64,000 bases of DNA from Prionace glauca (GCA_037974335.1 CM075724.1:71728850-71792849); one strand, 5' to 3'; shown: positions 34,511-46,595, counted from the stretch's first letter. The notes: a model not told the origin generated them from the sequence alone. Numbers and translations are program-made.

Positions 34511-34889
34511 ATCGAATTTCCAGAACATCACCGCAGGAATTATGCAGGACCGCGTTCGCAGCTGAACTGCTTCACCCATGACCTGTCTCCCATCATAGGA
34601 TAAGAAATGGGGAAGTTTTTTGATGTTTGCAAAAAATTCAAAATTACTTGTACTTGACTTTGAAGGACCTAATATTTAAACGGAATAGACCATGGGCAAT
34701 ATCCAAGCTTGAACAGAGAAGTGCGAGCTGACGTTGGCAATACCCAAGTGCGAAACAATGGCCGAATACACGAAGAAGGAATCTAACTATTGTGACTTCA
34801 CATGCAAAGTAATTTCTATTCATGAAGCTCACACTATCAATGTACTAGAGGGTTACGATTTATTGGAAACTTACGTAGTCTATGCATAT

Positions 34890-35470
34890 AAATATATTGG
34901 CTCCAAGAACTATTCAGAGGCTAGGGATGCTGCAGCGAGTTACTCGTCCGCTGAGTCCAGAACACCTGTCCGCCATCAAAAAGGTGTACGTTATGTGATG
35001 GAGTATCTTTTATGGTCTTGATGAATGCAGCTCAAATGTTGCCAAATAAGCTCATCGTAATCAGAAATGAACTGCCGCTTAATTTGCATCACTTTCACAA
35101 ATATTCCATCCTTCTAACTTCGGCGGACAATTCAGCAATCTGGACCATGCAAAAGATGCACTGCTGTAAATTTACAGAATCTCTGAGACAGCACGTCCCA
35201 AGCTAATCACTGCTCCGATCTGGAAGGACAATGGAAGCAGGAATATGGAAACATCACCATCGAACAGTTTCCCTTCAAGTCACTCACCATCCTCACGTGG
35301 GACTACATCACTGTTCCTTCACTGTCGCTGGGTCAAAATCCAAGAACTCTCTCCATAATCGTACCGTGCCTACAAATGCACCACATGGGCTCCAACAGTT
35401 CAATAAAGACACTAAGCCCCATGTTCTGAAGGGTAACAAAGATGGAGAATAAATCCCGGAATTGCCAAAT
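34890..35470 (+). repeat. Non-CR1 LINE (Jockey/I-group-like), C-terminal part and 3' end
   Basis: TTCACTGTCGCTGGGTCAAA (35,318), CCACATGGGCTCCAACAGTT and GGGTAACAAAGATGGAGAAT mark the C-terminus of this LINE family. Pieces upstream match the MHC-like TIYKMHC region. It is broken, and it is missing from the right duplication copy. Confidence 0.65.
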
Positions 35471-35702
35471 ATTCCCACTTCGTGTCAACTTATAAAAAGA
35501 TTTAAGAAGTTCAAAGACCTTTTGAATAACTGGTGGATATAGCAAAATTAAACTTAACAATACTTATCGTCAGTTTTGGACCAATGTCCCGGAGGCTAAA
35601 ATAAAGTAGAATTTGTATTGATCGTAACTGGTGACGTTGTTTTTTGCAGTAATGTCGGAGAAAATCTGGTTATTGAAAGATTTTGTTAGTCAATTGCCAC
35701 CA

Positions 35703-35812
35703 AAGAGGAGGAAGGAGGGGAGAGGGGTGAGGAAGGAGAGGAGTCGGGGGAGGAAGGAGGGAAGTGGAGGGAGGAAGGAGGGGAGTAGGGGGAGGAGGGA
35801 GGGGAGTTCCAA
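35703..35812 (+). repeat. Purine-only minisatellite (GGA/AGG-rich)
   Basis: About 110 bp almost entirely of A and G, built of GGAGGAAGGAGGG-like units. A shorter version (44,905-44,955) is at the matching site in the right duplication copy, so the tract has changed length since duplication. Confidence 0.9.
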
Positions 35813-37199
35813 AAGCTTCAGCCCCTGAATCTGCACAACAGGTTTGAGATTCTTGCTCCCAGTGTGGACAAGAACGAGATCTGCAAGGTGGATGAGCAAA
35901 CTGCCCACGGTACAGTAGTGCCCGGAGCGGTCGTGGCAGAAGAAGTAGAGAAATGTAATGGTAATTGGGGATAGTGTAGTTAAGGCTTTAGATACTATCC
36001 TTTGTGACAAGGATAAGGAATCCTGAAGGTTGTGTTTCCTGCCTGGTGCTCGGGTCCAGGATTTCTGATCTGGGCTGCAGAGGAACCTGGAATGGGAGCG
36101 TAAGTATCCAGTTGTTGTGGTTCATGTAGGCGCCAATAACATATGCAAAATAGGAACTAAGAATCTGCAGGGGGAGTACAATATGCTGGGAACCAAATTA
36201 AAAAGCAAAACCAACAAGATGGTTATATCTGGATTACTACCTGAACCACGCGCAGATTGGTGCAGGCTAAATATGATTATGGAGGTGAATGCGTTCCTCA
36301 AGGACTGGTGTGGAAGGAATGGGTTCGAATTTATGAGGCATTGACGCAGATGAGAGCTGTTCAGACGGGATGGATTTCGTCTGAATCGTGCTGGGACCAC
36401 AGTCCTGGCAAATTGTGTAAATAGAGCTGTAGATAGGGCTTTAGACTAATTAGCTTGGGGGGGGGGGAATGAGGGTGCAGGGGTAGGGGGAAGTACAAAA
36501 CCTAAAGTAAAGGTTAGGGTACGAGTGCAGGATAATGTTGAGGACATTCCACTCATTAAAGGAGTAGGGGGCACGGGAGAGGTTAGTAGTATTTCTACAA
36601 ATAGGGTCCAGATAAAGGCTGGCATAAATATACTTTACCTGAATGCATGAAGCATTCGAAACAAAGTGAATGAGCTAATGGCGCAAATCAGCACAAACGG
36701 GTATTGCCTAGTGGCCATTATGGAAACGTGGTTGCAGGGTGACTGGGATTGGAAACTGAATATCAAAGGGTATCAGACATTTAGGAAGGATAGGAAGGAA
36801 AGACAGGAGGAAAAATGAGGTGGAATAGCTCTGTTAATAAAGGACAATATCAGGGCAGTAGGAAGACAAGATATATGGTCCAAAGAGCAAAACTTGGAAT
36901 CGTTGTGTGTGGAGATAAGAAATAGTAAGGGGAGGAAGTCAGTGGTGGGTGTGGTCTCTAGGCCCCCAAATAAGAATTTTGAGGTGGGGCGGGCTATAAA
37001 CAAACAAATGATTGATTTGTGCAAAAACAGAACAGCGACAATTATGGGGGATTTTAATCTGCATATTGATTGGTTAACTCAAGTTTCATGCAGTTGGCTT
37101 GCGGAAGAGTTCTTGGCATCCTGTCGGGATAGTTTCCTTGAACAGTACGTTACAGAACGTACGAGGGACTGAGTTATCTTAGATCTGGTACTGTGTAAC
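35813..37199 (+). repeat. CR1 LINE (subfamily B-related) ORF1 esterase-like region and EN, left duplication copy
   Basis: ORF1 segments read HNRFEILAP, then MVIGDSVVKALD (the GDS motif of SGNH hydrolases), VVHVGANNICKIGTKNLQ, VISGLLPEPRADWC and a decayed final block RDGFRLNRAG. This is the esterase-like domain known from CR1 ORF1. A G-rich tract follows at 36,460, then the ORF2 endonuclease with ETWLQGDWDWKL-like and IMGDFNLHIDWL. Stops and frameshifts are present. A subfamily C CR1 splits it at 37,200; it resumes at 38,466. Confidence 0.85.
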
Positions 37200-38465
37200 A
37201 TAGAACATAGAACATAGAACATTACAGCGCAGAACAGGCCCTTCGGCCCACGATGTTGCGCCGACCAGTTACAAAACAATGACCCAGTAGCCTAGACCAA
37301 TCCCTTTTCATCCATAAACCTATCCACAGATCTCTTAAACGCCCCCAAACTAGGTGCATTTACAATTGCAGCTGGCAGGGCATTCCAGTCCCTCACCACC
37401 CTCTGGGTAAAGAACCTACCCCTGACATCTGTCCTATAACTACCCCCCTTTAATTTAAAATCGTGCCCCCTCGTGCTAGCTTTCTCCATCCTAGGAAAAA
37501 GGCTATCACTATCTACCCTGTCTAAACCTCTAATCATCTTATATGTTTCAATGAGATCCCCTCTTAGCCGCCTTCTTTCCAGCGAAAACAACCCCAAATC
37601 TCTCAATCTCTCCTCATAGGATCTCCCCTCCATACCAGGCAACATCCTGGTAAACCTCCTCTGCACCCTCTCCAAAGCCTCTACATCCTTCCTGTAATGT
37701 GGGGACCAGAACTGCACACAAAACTCCAAGTGCGGCCGCACCAGAGATGTGTACAGTTGCATCATGACGCTGCGACTCCTAAATTCAATCCCCCTACCAA
37801 TAAACGCCAAGACTCCGTATGCCTTCTTAACAACCTTATCTACTTGATTCTCAACTTTCAGGGATCTATGTACACATACACCTAGATCCCTCTGCTCCTC
37901 CACACTATTCAAAGTCCTCCCGTTAGCCCTATACTCAACACATCTGTTATTCCTACCGAAATGAATTACCTCACACTTCTCCACATTAAACTCCATCTGC
38001 CACCTCTCAGCCCAGCTCTGCAACCTTTCTAAGTCATCCTGCAAACTATGACACCCTTCCTCACAATCTACCACACCTCCGACTTTGGTGTCATCAGCAA
38101 ATTTACTAATCCACCCAACTATACCCTCATCCAGATCATTAATAAAAATTACAAACAGCAGTGGCCCCAAAACAGATCCCTGAGGCACACCACTTGTAAC
38201 CGAACTCCATGACGAATATTTCCCATCAACCACCACTCTCTGTCTCCTATCTGCTAGCCAATTCCTGATCCAATTACCTAGATCACCCCAATCCCATACA
38301 TTTGCATTTTCTGCAGAAGCCTACCATGGTGAACCTTATCAAACGCCTTGCTAAAATCCATATACACCACATCAACTGCCTTACCCCTATCCACCTCTTT
38401 GGTCACTTTCTCAAAGAACTCGATAAGGTTAGTAAGGCATGAACTACCCGCTACAAAACCATGCT
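37200..38465 (-). repeat. CR1 LINE (subfamily C), 5'-truncated, nested in another CR1
   Basis: Minus-strand copy with the RT frame open from 38,236 to 37,292 (314 residues): GVPQGSVLGPLLFVIFINDL, KFADDTKVGGV, CVQFWSPHYRKDVEALERVQ and the end FFTQRVVRDWNALPAAIV. Upstream of 38,236 the frame is broken. The 3' tail is (ACATAGA)n on the plus strand. It splits a plus-strand CR1, with AAC at both edges (37,197-37,199 and 38,466-38,468). The matching site in the right duplication copy (47,253) is empty, so insertion followed duplication. Confidence 0.92.
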
Positions 38466-38998
38466 AACGAGGCGAGTAGAATTAGGGATCGTCTTGTGAG
38501 GGACCCTCTTGGGACACGTGATCAAAATATGGTTGAATTTCTGATGCGGATGGAAGGTGAGAAAGTAGGGTCCCAAACCAGTGTCCTCTGCTTGAACAGA
38601 GGGGTGTATGATCAGATGAGGGCAGAAATGTAGATTGGGGGCGCAGATTGGTTGGTCGGTTAGCTGAGGAACAGTGGAGAGTTTTTAAGGAGATCTTTTT
38701 CAGTACTCAGCAGAAATATATTCCAATGGTGAAGAAGGGCTGTAAGAAAAGGGATAACCAGCCGTGGATATCGAAGGAAATAAAGGAGAGTATTAAGTTA
38801 AAAACCAATGCTTACAGTGTGGCTAAAACTGGTAGGGAATTAGATGATTGGGAAAGATTTAAAAAGCAACAAAAAATGACTAAGAAAGCAATAAAGAAAG
38901 GAAAGATAGAGTATGAAACTAAACTAGCTCTAAATATCAAAAAGATCGTAAAAGTTTTTTACAAATATATAAAGAAGAAGAGACTGGCTCGAGTGATT
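38466..38998 (+). repeat. CR1 LINE (subfamily B-related), EN-RT linker, left duplication copy
   Basis: This resumes the CR1 interrupted at 37,200: WRVFKEIFFSTQQKYIPMV, KPWISKE-like QPWISKEIKESIKL and FYKYIKKKRLARV. It stops at the duplication junction at about 38,995. Confidence 0.88.
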
Positions 38999-39229
38999 GT
39001 TTTCCTTTTAAGCCATCCCCATTTCCAACTGTAGACCTGCAGCGTCGGTTTAAGACACTCTTCTCCAAGTATCCTACGAAGAAGAATAGATCCGGGACAA
39101 TATACAAATTGCTGAGTTAAAAACGAGACGTACACTTATCACAGATCAATCAATTTAATACACTTTGCTGATACGTTCTATTTCCTTTGGAAAATTTCGA
39201 ACACCATCACTGACAAGAAATTGATCTTA

Positions 39230-40024
39230 ACATGGATTATAGATATGAAAATCAGGTATCAGGTGAACGTCACAACCAACGACACCAATGGAACATTTGA
39301 CCGAGTGTTCAGGAGCTCTAACTTAACTGGCGTCAATGGGAATAAAAGGAAAACGCTGACTGGAAGCATACCGCATACATGGGGCATCAAACGCTGTTTT
39401 TGGTGAACTTATGTCAATTAACTCAGTCCCAGTATAGCAATTCAGGAGTTATTCGGTGTGATGTCCTGGACCCAAACATTTTCAGCTGCTTCTTCAATGA
39501 CCTTGCTTCCATCATAAGGCCGGAAGCGTGGATTTGTTTTCGGGTGACTGCTGAATATTAACAAGAATTTGCAAACCATCAGATAACGAAACAGTCTACA
39601 GAGAGGAAAAAACAAGGCCCATACAATATCCAGGCATTAGCAGAAAACATTAGAAAAAAATCACGCCACATGAGTGCCGAGTATCTCAAAGATGTTAACT
39701 AGCCTGTTAACGGTACATGACGTTGACATCACTGAGTCCTCCATAGTCAACATCCTGGGGGTTAACAGAATAGAATTTAAACTGTTCTAGCCATATGCAA
39801 GAGTGGCTAACGCGGCAATTATGCGGCTAGGATTCGTGCGGCGAGAAACTCTCTTTGTGTTTCCCGAATGCTTGTCCTTCACTTTTAAGGCTAAGGTCTG
39901 GAGTGTGATGGAAGACCTACCGCTTGTCTGGATGAGTGCACTCGCAACAACATTCAGTATGTTCCACACTATTAGGTCAAAGCAGCTCGTTTGATTGCTC
40001 CCCCCTTCGCATCATTTAATCCGA
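39230..40024 (+). repeat. Non-CR1 LINE (Jockey/I-group-like), RT fragment, right copy
   Basis: Duplicate of 32,190-33,000 with the same blocks, for example TTCAGCTGCTTCTTCAATGA and CATCCTGGGGGTTAAC. It is diverged from the left copy by many substitutions and small indels. Confidence 0.65.
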
Positions 40025-40029
40025 TTTTA

Positions 40030-40090
40030 AAGAACAAAGAACAAAGCACAAAACAGCCCGGGAAACAGGCCCTTCGGCCCAACAAGCCCG
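40030..40090 (-). repeat. CR1 subfamily D tail, about 60 bp
   Basis: AGAACAAAGAACAAAGCAC followed by CGGGAAACAGGCCCTTCGGC is the antisense of the subfamily D 3' end. It is a very short 5'-truncated insertion, absent from the left duplication copy at 33,025. Confidence 0.8.
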
Positions 40091-40389
40091 CGTGTCATCG
40101 AGAAGACAAGAATTGCAGACAAATGCTGGAAAGCAAAATTACCAAGTGACTTTAACAACACACAAGAACAAAAGAATGTTCATCTACAATGCAGAATAAT
40201 CCAACCATTGATTTTTGATATTCAATGACATTCTCCGCACTGAAAATCACAATATCAACATCCAAAGGGTTATCATTTACCTGATACTGAAGTAAATCAT
40301 CCACATATACTGTTTGGCATGTACATGAAATCTGTAAACTGAAGGGTTCGTAATCTGAAGTCAAAGCCTGCACAAAGCAATATGGTTGT

Positions 40390-40740
40390 ATAGAACCCTA
40401 GCATAGAACCCTACAGTGCAGAAACAGGCCCTTCGGCCCATCGAGTCTGCACCGAGCACAATCCCACCCAGACCCTATCCTCATATTCCTACACATTTAC
40501 CTGCTAATCCCTCTAAACTACACATCCCAGGACACCAAGGGGCAATTTTAGCATAGCCAATGAACCTAACCCGCACATCTTTGGACTGTGGGAGGAAACC
40601 GGAGCACCCGGAGAAAACCCACGCAGATACGAGGAGAATGTGCAAACGCCACACAGGCAGTGACCCGTGCCGGGAATCGAACCCAGGACACTGGAGCTGT
40701 GAAGCAGCAGTGCTAACCACTGTGCTACCGTGCCGCCCAC
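40390..40740 (-). repeat. tRNA-derived SINE (HE1-type), full length
   Basis: The complement starts GGGCGGCACGGTAGCACAGT (A-box region) and GGTTCGATTCCCGGCACGGG (B-box), giving a tRNA-like RNA polymerase III promoter. It then has the central GTGGGTTTTCTCCGGGTGCT block and the tail GGGCCGAAGGGCCTGTTTCT with TAGGGTTCTA. The tail matches the 3' ends of the CR1s here, so those LINEs probably supplied the machinery to copy it. It is absent from the left duplication copy at 33,330. Confidence 0.92.
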
Positions 40741-40805
40741 GGGTGGTTGCAGGAGGTAAATAATCTAATTTCTTGCATATCATTACACAAATTCCGCAGT
40801 GCAAT

Positions 40806-42861
40806 AGAACATAGAACATAGAACATTACAGCGCAGAACAGGCCCTTCGGCCCACGATGTTGCGCCAACCAGTTACAAAAACAATGACCCACTAGCCTAT
40901 ACCAATCCCTTTTCATCCATAAACCTATCTACAGATCTCTTAAACGCCCCCAAACTAGGAGCATTTACAACTGCAGCAGGCAGGGCATTCCAATCCCTCA
41001 CCACCCGCTGGGTAAAGAACCTACCCCTGACATCCGTCTTGTAGCTACCCCCCTTAATTTAAAGCCATGCCCCCTCGTGCTAGCTTTCTCCATCCGAGGA
41101 AAAAGGCTATCACTATCCACCCGATCTAAACCTCTCATCATCTTATATGTTTCAATAAGATCGCCTCGTAGCCGCCTTCTTTCCAACGAAAACAACCCCA
41201 AATCCCTCAGTCTCTCCTCATAGGACCTCCCCACCATACCAGGCAACCTCCTAGTAAACCCCCTCTGCACCCTCTCCAAAGCCTCCACATCCTTCCTGTA
41301 ATGTGGGGACCAGAACTGCACACAGTACTCCAAGTGCGGCCGTACCAGAGTAGTGTACAGTTGCAACATGATGCTGCGACTCTTAAATTCAATCCCCCTA
41401 CCAATATGCGCCAAGACACCGTACGCCTTCTTAACAACCTTATCTACTTGATGCCCAACTTTCAGGGATCTATGTACACATACACCTAGATCCCTCTGTT
41501 CATCCACACTATTCAAAGTCCTCCCGTTAGCTCTATACTCGACACATCTGTTGCTCCTATCGAAGTGAATTACCTCACACTTCTCCGCATTAAATTCCAT
41601 CCGCCACCTCTCGGCCCAGCTCTGCAACCTAGCTAAGTCTCCCTGCAGACTATGACACCCTTCCTCACAATATAGAACCCCACAGTGCAGAAACAGGCCC
41701 TTCGGCCCATCGAGTCTGCACCGAACACAATCTCACCCAGACCCTATCCCCATATCCCTAAACATTTACCTGCTATTCCCTGTAACCTACACATCCCAGG
41801 AAACTAAGGGGCAATTTTAGCATAGCCAATGAACCTAACCCGCACATCTTTGGACTGTGGGAGGAAACCGGAGCAGTCGGAGAAAACCCACGCAGACACG
41901 AGAAGAATGTGCAAACTTCACACAGGCAGTGACCCGAGCCGGGAATCGAACCCAGGACTCTGGAGCTGTGAAGCAGCAGTGCTAACCACTACCACACCTC
42001 CTACTTTGGTGTCATCAGCAACTTTACTAATCCACCCAACTATACCCTCATCCAGATCATTAATAAAGATTACAAACAGCAGTGGCCCCAAAACAGATCC
42101 CTGAGGCACACCACTCGTAAAAGAACTCCATGATGAATATTTACCATCAACCACCACCCTCTGTCTCCTATCTGATAGCCAATTTCTGATCCAATTTCCT
42201 AGATTACGCACAATCCTATACATCTGCATTTTCTGCAGAAGCCTACCATGGTGAACCTTATCGAACGCCTTTACTAAAATCCATATATACCACATCAACT
42301 GCCTTGCCCCCATCCACCTCTTTGGTCACCTTATCAAAAAACTCAATAAGGTTAGTAAGGCACGACCTACCCGCTACAAAACCATGCTGACTATTTCTAA
42401 TCAATTCATTACACTCCAAATAACTATAACTCCTATCCCTAATAATGTTTTCTAAAACCTTGCCCACAACAGAAGTAAGACTCCCGGCAAAGTCTATGTT
42501 CCCCTTCTTAAACAATGGGACAACATTCGCTATCCTCCAGTCCTCCGGGACTACACCAGAGACCAATGACGACCTGAAGATCAGAGCCAGAGGCTCTGCA
42601 ATCACCTCTCTAGCCTCCCAGAGAATCATAGGGTAGATCCCATCCGGACCAGGGGACTTATCTATTTTCAACCCCTCAAGAATATCCAGCACATCCCCCT
42701 TATCAACCGTAATACTGTCTATTTTACATCCCTGCAACCTAATGCCCTCCTCAGCTATATTCATGTCTCCATGCGTGAACACCGAAGAGAAATATTGGTT
42801 CAATGCTTCTCCAATATCCTCCGGTTCCAGACACAACTTCCCTCTGCTGTCTCTGTGATAG
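40806..42861 (-). repeat. CR1 LINE (subfamily C), RT and 3' end, with a SINE nested in it
   Basis: Minus-strand CR1 with RT segments 42,959-42,258 (KIDKSPGPDGIYPMIL, GVVPEDWRIANVVPLFKKG, AVDVVYMDFSKG), then a frameshift, then NWLSDRRQRVVVDG and GVPQGSVLGPLL. A SINE interrupts it at 41,672-41,990 just after FINDLDEGIVGWISK. The rest follows at 41,627-40,998. AAT is found at both edges. The left duplication copy has no insertion here (33,387). Confidence 0.92.
41672..41990 (-). repeat. tRNA-derived SINE (HE1-type) nested in a CR1
   Basis: Very similar to the SINE at 40.39 kb, but the first ~17 bases of the tRNA head are missing on the right. It lies inside the RT region of the subfamily C CR1 at 40.8-42.86 kb, so it is younger than that CR1, which is younger than the tandem duplication. 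Confidence 0.92.
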
Positions 42862-43313
42862 AATGTCCTCTGATTAATGAAGCAGTGTGATGGAATGTCC
42901 TCTATGAAGCTCAGCACATTCATAAACACATCCTGGAAGTTCCCCTCATCAGTCACCATGCAGATTTGTGTTTTGTCATTCGGTCAAAATCCTGGATCTT
43001 TCATCTCGCACAGCTTTCAGCGGCGCTGTTAGTGCACTTGTAACTTAGAAAATTGCCAAGTGACTTTGAAAGGCAACGAGGGATGGTTAGTAAATGTTGG
43101 CCGAACTATCAATGCCCACAAAGCGTAAGTTGTTACAAACTGACATATGGTCTGCAGTGCAGTACGTAATGTTGATAGATGTATGCTTCTCGACAACGCA
43201 CACCTAACCTCCGTCGTTGTGTACTTGAAACAACATTAACTGAAAATGTCCCAAACTGCATTGCTTGTTGTTTTACCAGTTCCATCAGCTCACAATAATT
43301 TTGACACCAGTTA

Positions 43314-44431
43314 GAACAAAAGGACAAAAAACAGCCCGGGAAACAGGCCCTTCGGCCCAACGTGCCCACGCCGCCATTTTAACGTTACCTAGTCCCCGGC
43401 CGCCACCCCCCCCTCCCCCCCTCCCCAACCAACCCATGACCCTTATCTATTGTTTATGGCATTCCACATTGAGGGAACTAATTTAGGGACAATCTATTGC
43501 CTCCAATCAGCCTAATAGCACATCTTCGGGGTGTGGGAGGAAATCAGAGCACCCGCAGAAAACCCACGCAAGCACGGTGAGAATGTGCAAACTCCCACAG
43601 GCACTGGCCCAAATCCATGTATCTGCACAGCAAACAGTGATAGTCACTGAGCTGTCGTGTTGCCCAACATCTGGTCCAGTTTAAACACACACTAACGACA
43701 TGAAGCACAGGGTTACTCTCGAACATTCAAGATCAGCCCAAGTACGACCCATCGCGTGTGTGCCGCTCGTTGGACAACAAGAAGGACGGTTTTAAAACCT
43801 GTGAATTATACGAGAAAAACATTAGTATCATATAACATCCTTTTACATTACCAGGGACGTCCCAATGCTAATTAACCTTATTTAAAACAATATCCTATAT
43901 CCGCCTATCTCCAACCCACTCATGTGCCTGTCTAACTTACTCTTAAACAAGCCTCGCGTGCCTGCCTCCATCACCTTACTTGGCAGAGCATACCATATCC
44001 GCAGTACCCTGTGTGTGAAAAACCTCCCTCTAATATTTGTGTTATACCTCTGCCCCCTCACCTTAAGCCCGTGTCCCCTCGTACTGTGTGTCCCTAACAT
44101 AGGAAGTAGCTTACCTCTGTTTACTCTATTTATACCCTTCATAATATTATATACCTCTATTAGATCTCCCCTCAGTCGCCGTCTTTCAAGGGAAAACAGC
44201 CCCAATTTGCTCAATGTTTCCTCATAACCCAGTCCTTCCATACCAGGCAACATCCTGGTAAACCTCCTCTGCACTCTCTCCAGAGTCTCCACATCCTTCC
44301 AGTAGTACGGCGACCAGAACTGGACGCAGTACTCTAAATGCGGCATAACCAAATTTCTATACAACTGTAACATTGGACTCCAGCTTTTATATTCTATACC
44401 CTTTCCTATAAAGGGCTAACATACCACACGT
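43314..44431 (-). repeat. CR1 LINE (subfamily D), C-terminal RT and long 3' UTR
   Basis: The minus-strand frame at 44,373-43,882 is open: LVMPHLEYCVQFWSPYYWKD, RRFTRMLPGMEGLGYEETLS and FFTHRVLRIWYALPSKVMEA. The 3' UTR with the SINE-like block follows to 43,314, ending in an AGAACAAAAGGACAAAAAAC tail (plus-strand reading). It is absent from the left duplication copy at 33,855. Confidence 0.9.
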
Positions 44432-44956
44432 GAGTTCAGACAATCCTTGTACAAGGCTCAATTATGTGACATAATATAGGCAATTACATGAAAATCTGGA
44501 AACTAAAAGTGTTCATTATTTGCAGTAATATCCAGCACAAAGTTATACGGGTGCAATTCCAATAGGTCAGTCATCTAATTTCCAGAACATCACCGCAGGA
44601 ATTCCGCAGGACCGCATTCGCAGATGAAGTGCTTCATCAATGACCTGTCTTCCATCATAGGATCAGAAATTGGGAAGTTTCTTGATGTTTGCAAAATATT
44701 CAAAATTACTTGTACTTGAGTTTGAAGCACCTAATATTTAAACGGAATAGGCCTGTTCCAAGCTTGAACAGAGAAGTGCCAGCTGACGTTGGCAATACCC
44801 ACGTGTGAAAAAATGACCGACTACACTCAGAAGGAATCTAACTATTGTGATTTCACATGCAGAGCAACTTCCATGAATGAATCTCACACTATCAATATCC
44901 TGGAGAGGAGTGGGGGGAGGAAGGAAGCGAGTGGGGAGAGGAAGGAGGGGAGTCCC

Positions 44957-45088
44957 AAAAGCTTCAGCCCCTGAATCTGCACAACAGGTTTGAGATTATT
45001 GCCCCCAGTGTGGACAAGAACGAGAACTGCAAGATGGATGAGCAAACTGTCCCCGGTACGGTAGCGCAGAGAGCGGTCGAAGCAGAAG
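44957..45088 (+). repeat. CR1 ORF1 start region, right duplication copy
   Basis: AGCTTCAGCCCCTGAATCTG and AACAGGTTTGAGATTATTGC correspond to 35,815-35,930. It is interrupted by a subfamily A CR1 at 45,089. Confidence 0.8.
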
Positions 45089-45630
45089 AACATAGAACAA
45101 AGAACACAACAGCACAAACAGGCCCTTCGGTCCAAGAGTTGCGCCGATCACATCAACACTAATCTGTAACCCCCAATCCCATAAAACCCCATATACTCAT
45201 CCAAAAGTCTTTTAAAATACCCCAGAGAGTTCGCCTCCACCACCACTGACGGCAGCCGATTCCACTCACTCACTACCCTCTGAGTGAAAAACTTACCCCT
45301 AACATCACTTCTGTACTTTCCTCCCCGCACCTTAAATCTATGTCCTCTCGTAGCGACTATTTCAACCCGGGGAAATAGCCTCTGAGAATCCACCCTATCC
45401 ATTCCTCTCAACATTTTATAAACCTCTATCAGGTCGCCTCTCAACCTTCGTCTCTTCAGGGAAAAGAGACCCAGCTCCCTCAACCTAACTTCATAAGGCA
45501 TGCCTCCCAGTCCAGGCAACATCCTTGTAAATCTCCTCTGTACCCTTTCAATAGCTTCTACGTCTTTCCTATAGTGAGGCGACCAGAACTGCGCACAGTA
45601 CTCCAAATGAGGCCTGAGAAGGGTCTTATA
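45089..45630 (-). repeat. CR1 LINE (subfamily A), 3' end only
   Basis: Minus-strand C-terminal RT and 3' UTR: YCAQFWSPHYRKDVEAIERV, GGMPYEVRLRELGLFSLKRR and FFTQRVVSEWNRLPSVVVEA. The 5-bp AGAAG is on both sides (45,084 and 45,631), consistent with a target-site duplication. The left duplication copy has no insertion at 35,944. Confidence 0.9.
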
Positions 45631-46595
45631 AGAAGTAAAGAGAAATTTAGTGGCAATTGGGCATAGTGTCGTCAGGGGTTTAGGCACTGTCCTTTGTGAC
45701 AAGGATAAAGAATCCCGAAGGTTGTGTTGCCTGCCTGGTGCTCGGGTCCAGGATGTCTGATCTGGACTGCAGAGGAACCTAGAGTGGGAGCGTAAGTATC
45801 CAGTTGTTGTGGTTCATTAGGTGCCAAAGACATCTGCAACATGAGAACTAAGAATCTGCAGAGCGAGTACAAAATGCTGGGAACCAAATTAAAGAGCAGA
45901 ACCAACAAGATGGTTATATCTGGATTACTACCTGAACCACGCGCAGATTGGTGCAGGGTAAATATGATTGTGGAGGTGAATGCGTGGCTCAAGGACTGGT
46001 GTGGCAGGAATGGGTTCGAATTTATGAGGCATTGACGCAGATGGGAGCTGTTCAGATGGGATGGATTTTGTCTGAATCGTGCTGGGACCAGAGTCCTGTG
46101 AAATCGTGTAAATAGGGCTGTTGATAGGGCTTTAAACTAATTAGTTGGGCGGGGTGTGGGGGGGGGGCGGAGGTGAGGGGGCGGTGGAAGAGGGTGTAGG
46201 GGTAGGGGGAATTACAAAACCTAAAGTAAAAGAGAGGGTACGAGCGCAGGTGAATGTTGAGGACATTCTACTCATTACAGGAGTAGGGGGCACGGGAGAG
46301 GTTAGTAGTGTTTCCACAAGTAGGGTCCAGATAAAGGCTGGCATAAATATACTTTACCTGAAAGAATGAAGCATTCGAAAGAAAGTGAATGAGCTGATTG
46401 CACAAATCAGCACAAATGGGTATGGTCTCGTGGACATTATGGAAACCTGGTTGCAGGGTAACGGGGACTGGGAACTAAATATCCAGGGGTATCAGGCATT
46501 TAGGAAGGATAGACAGGAGGAAAAACAAGGTGGGGTAGGAGATAAGAAATAGTAAGGGGAAAAAGTCACTGGTGGTCTATAGGCCCCCAAATAAT
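45631..46595 (+). repeat. CR1 ORF1 esterase-like region and start of ORF2, right duplication copy
   Basis: Same layout as 35,945-36,955: MGTK-like KMLGTKLKSRTNKMVISGLL and PEPRADWCRVNMIVEVNAW, then a G-rich tract at 46,145-46,190, then the start of the endonuclease. Stops are present. A subfamily D tail interrupts it at 46,596. Confidence 0.82.

Larger units (their letters stand above)
31946..38998. repeat. Tandem duplication, left copy
   Basis: From CCTTTTAAGC at 31,954 this segment aligns in order with 39,003-47,765: 31,950-32,560 with 39,005-39,620; 32,740-33,000 with 39,810-40,025; 33,030-33,330 with 40,090-40,390; 33,390-33,880 with 42,865-43,310; 33,850-33,990 with 44,430-44,570; 34,510-34,850 with 44,575-44,895; 35,700-37,198 with 44,905-47,252; 38,466-38,995 with 47,253-47,765. 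The right end lies inside a CR1 that carries on only in the right copy, as expected for a head-to-tail duplication. It contains LINE pieces and no host exon. Confidence 0.85.

Noticed and set aside
40390-40740. A tRNA gene read from the A- and B-box motifs
   Set aside because: The tRNA-like head is followed by a SINE body and LINE-type tail, and the cloverleaf is not maintained.
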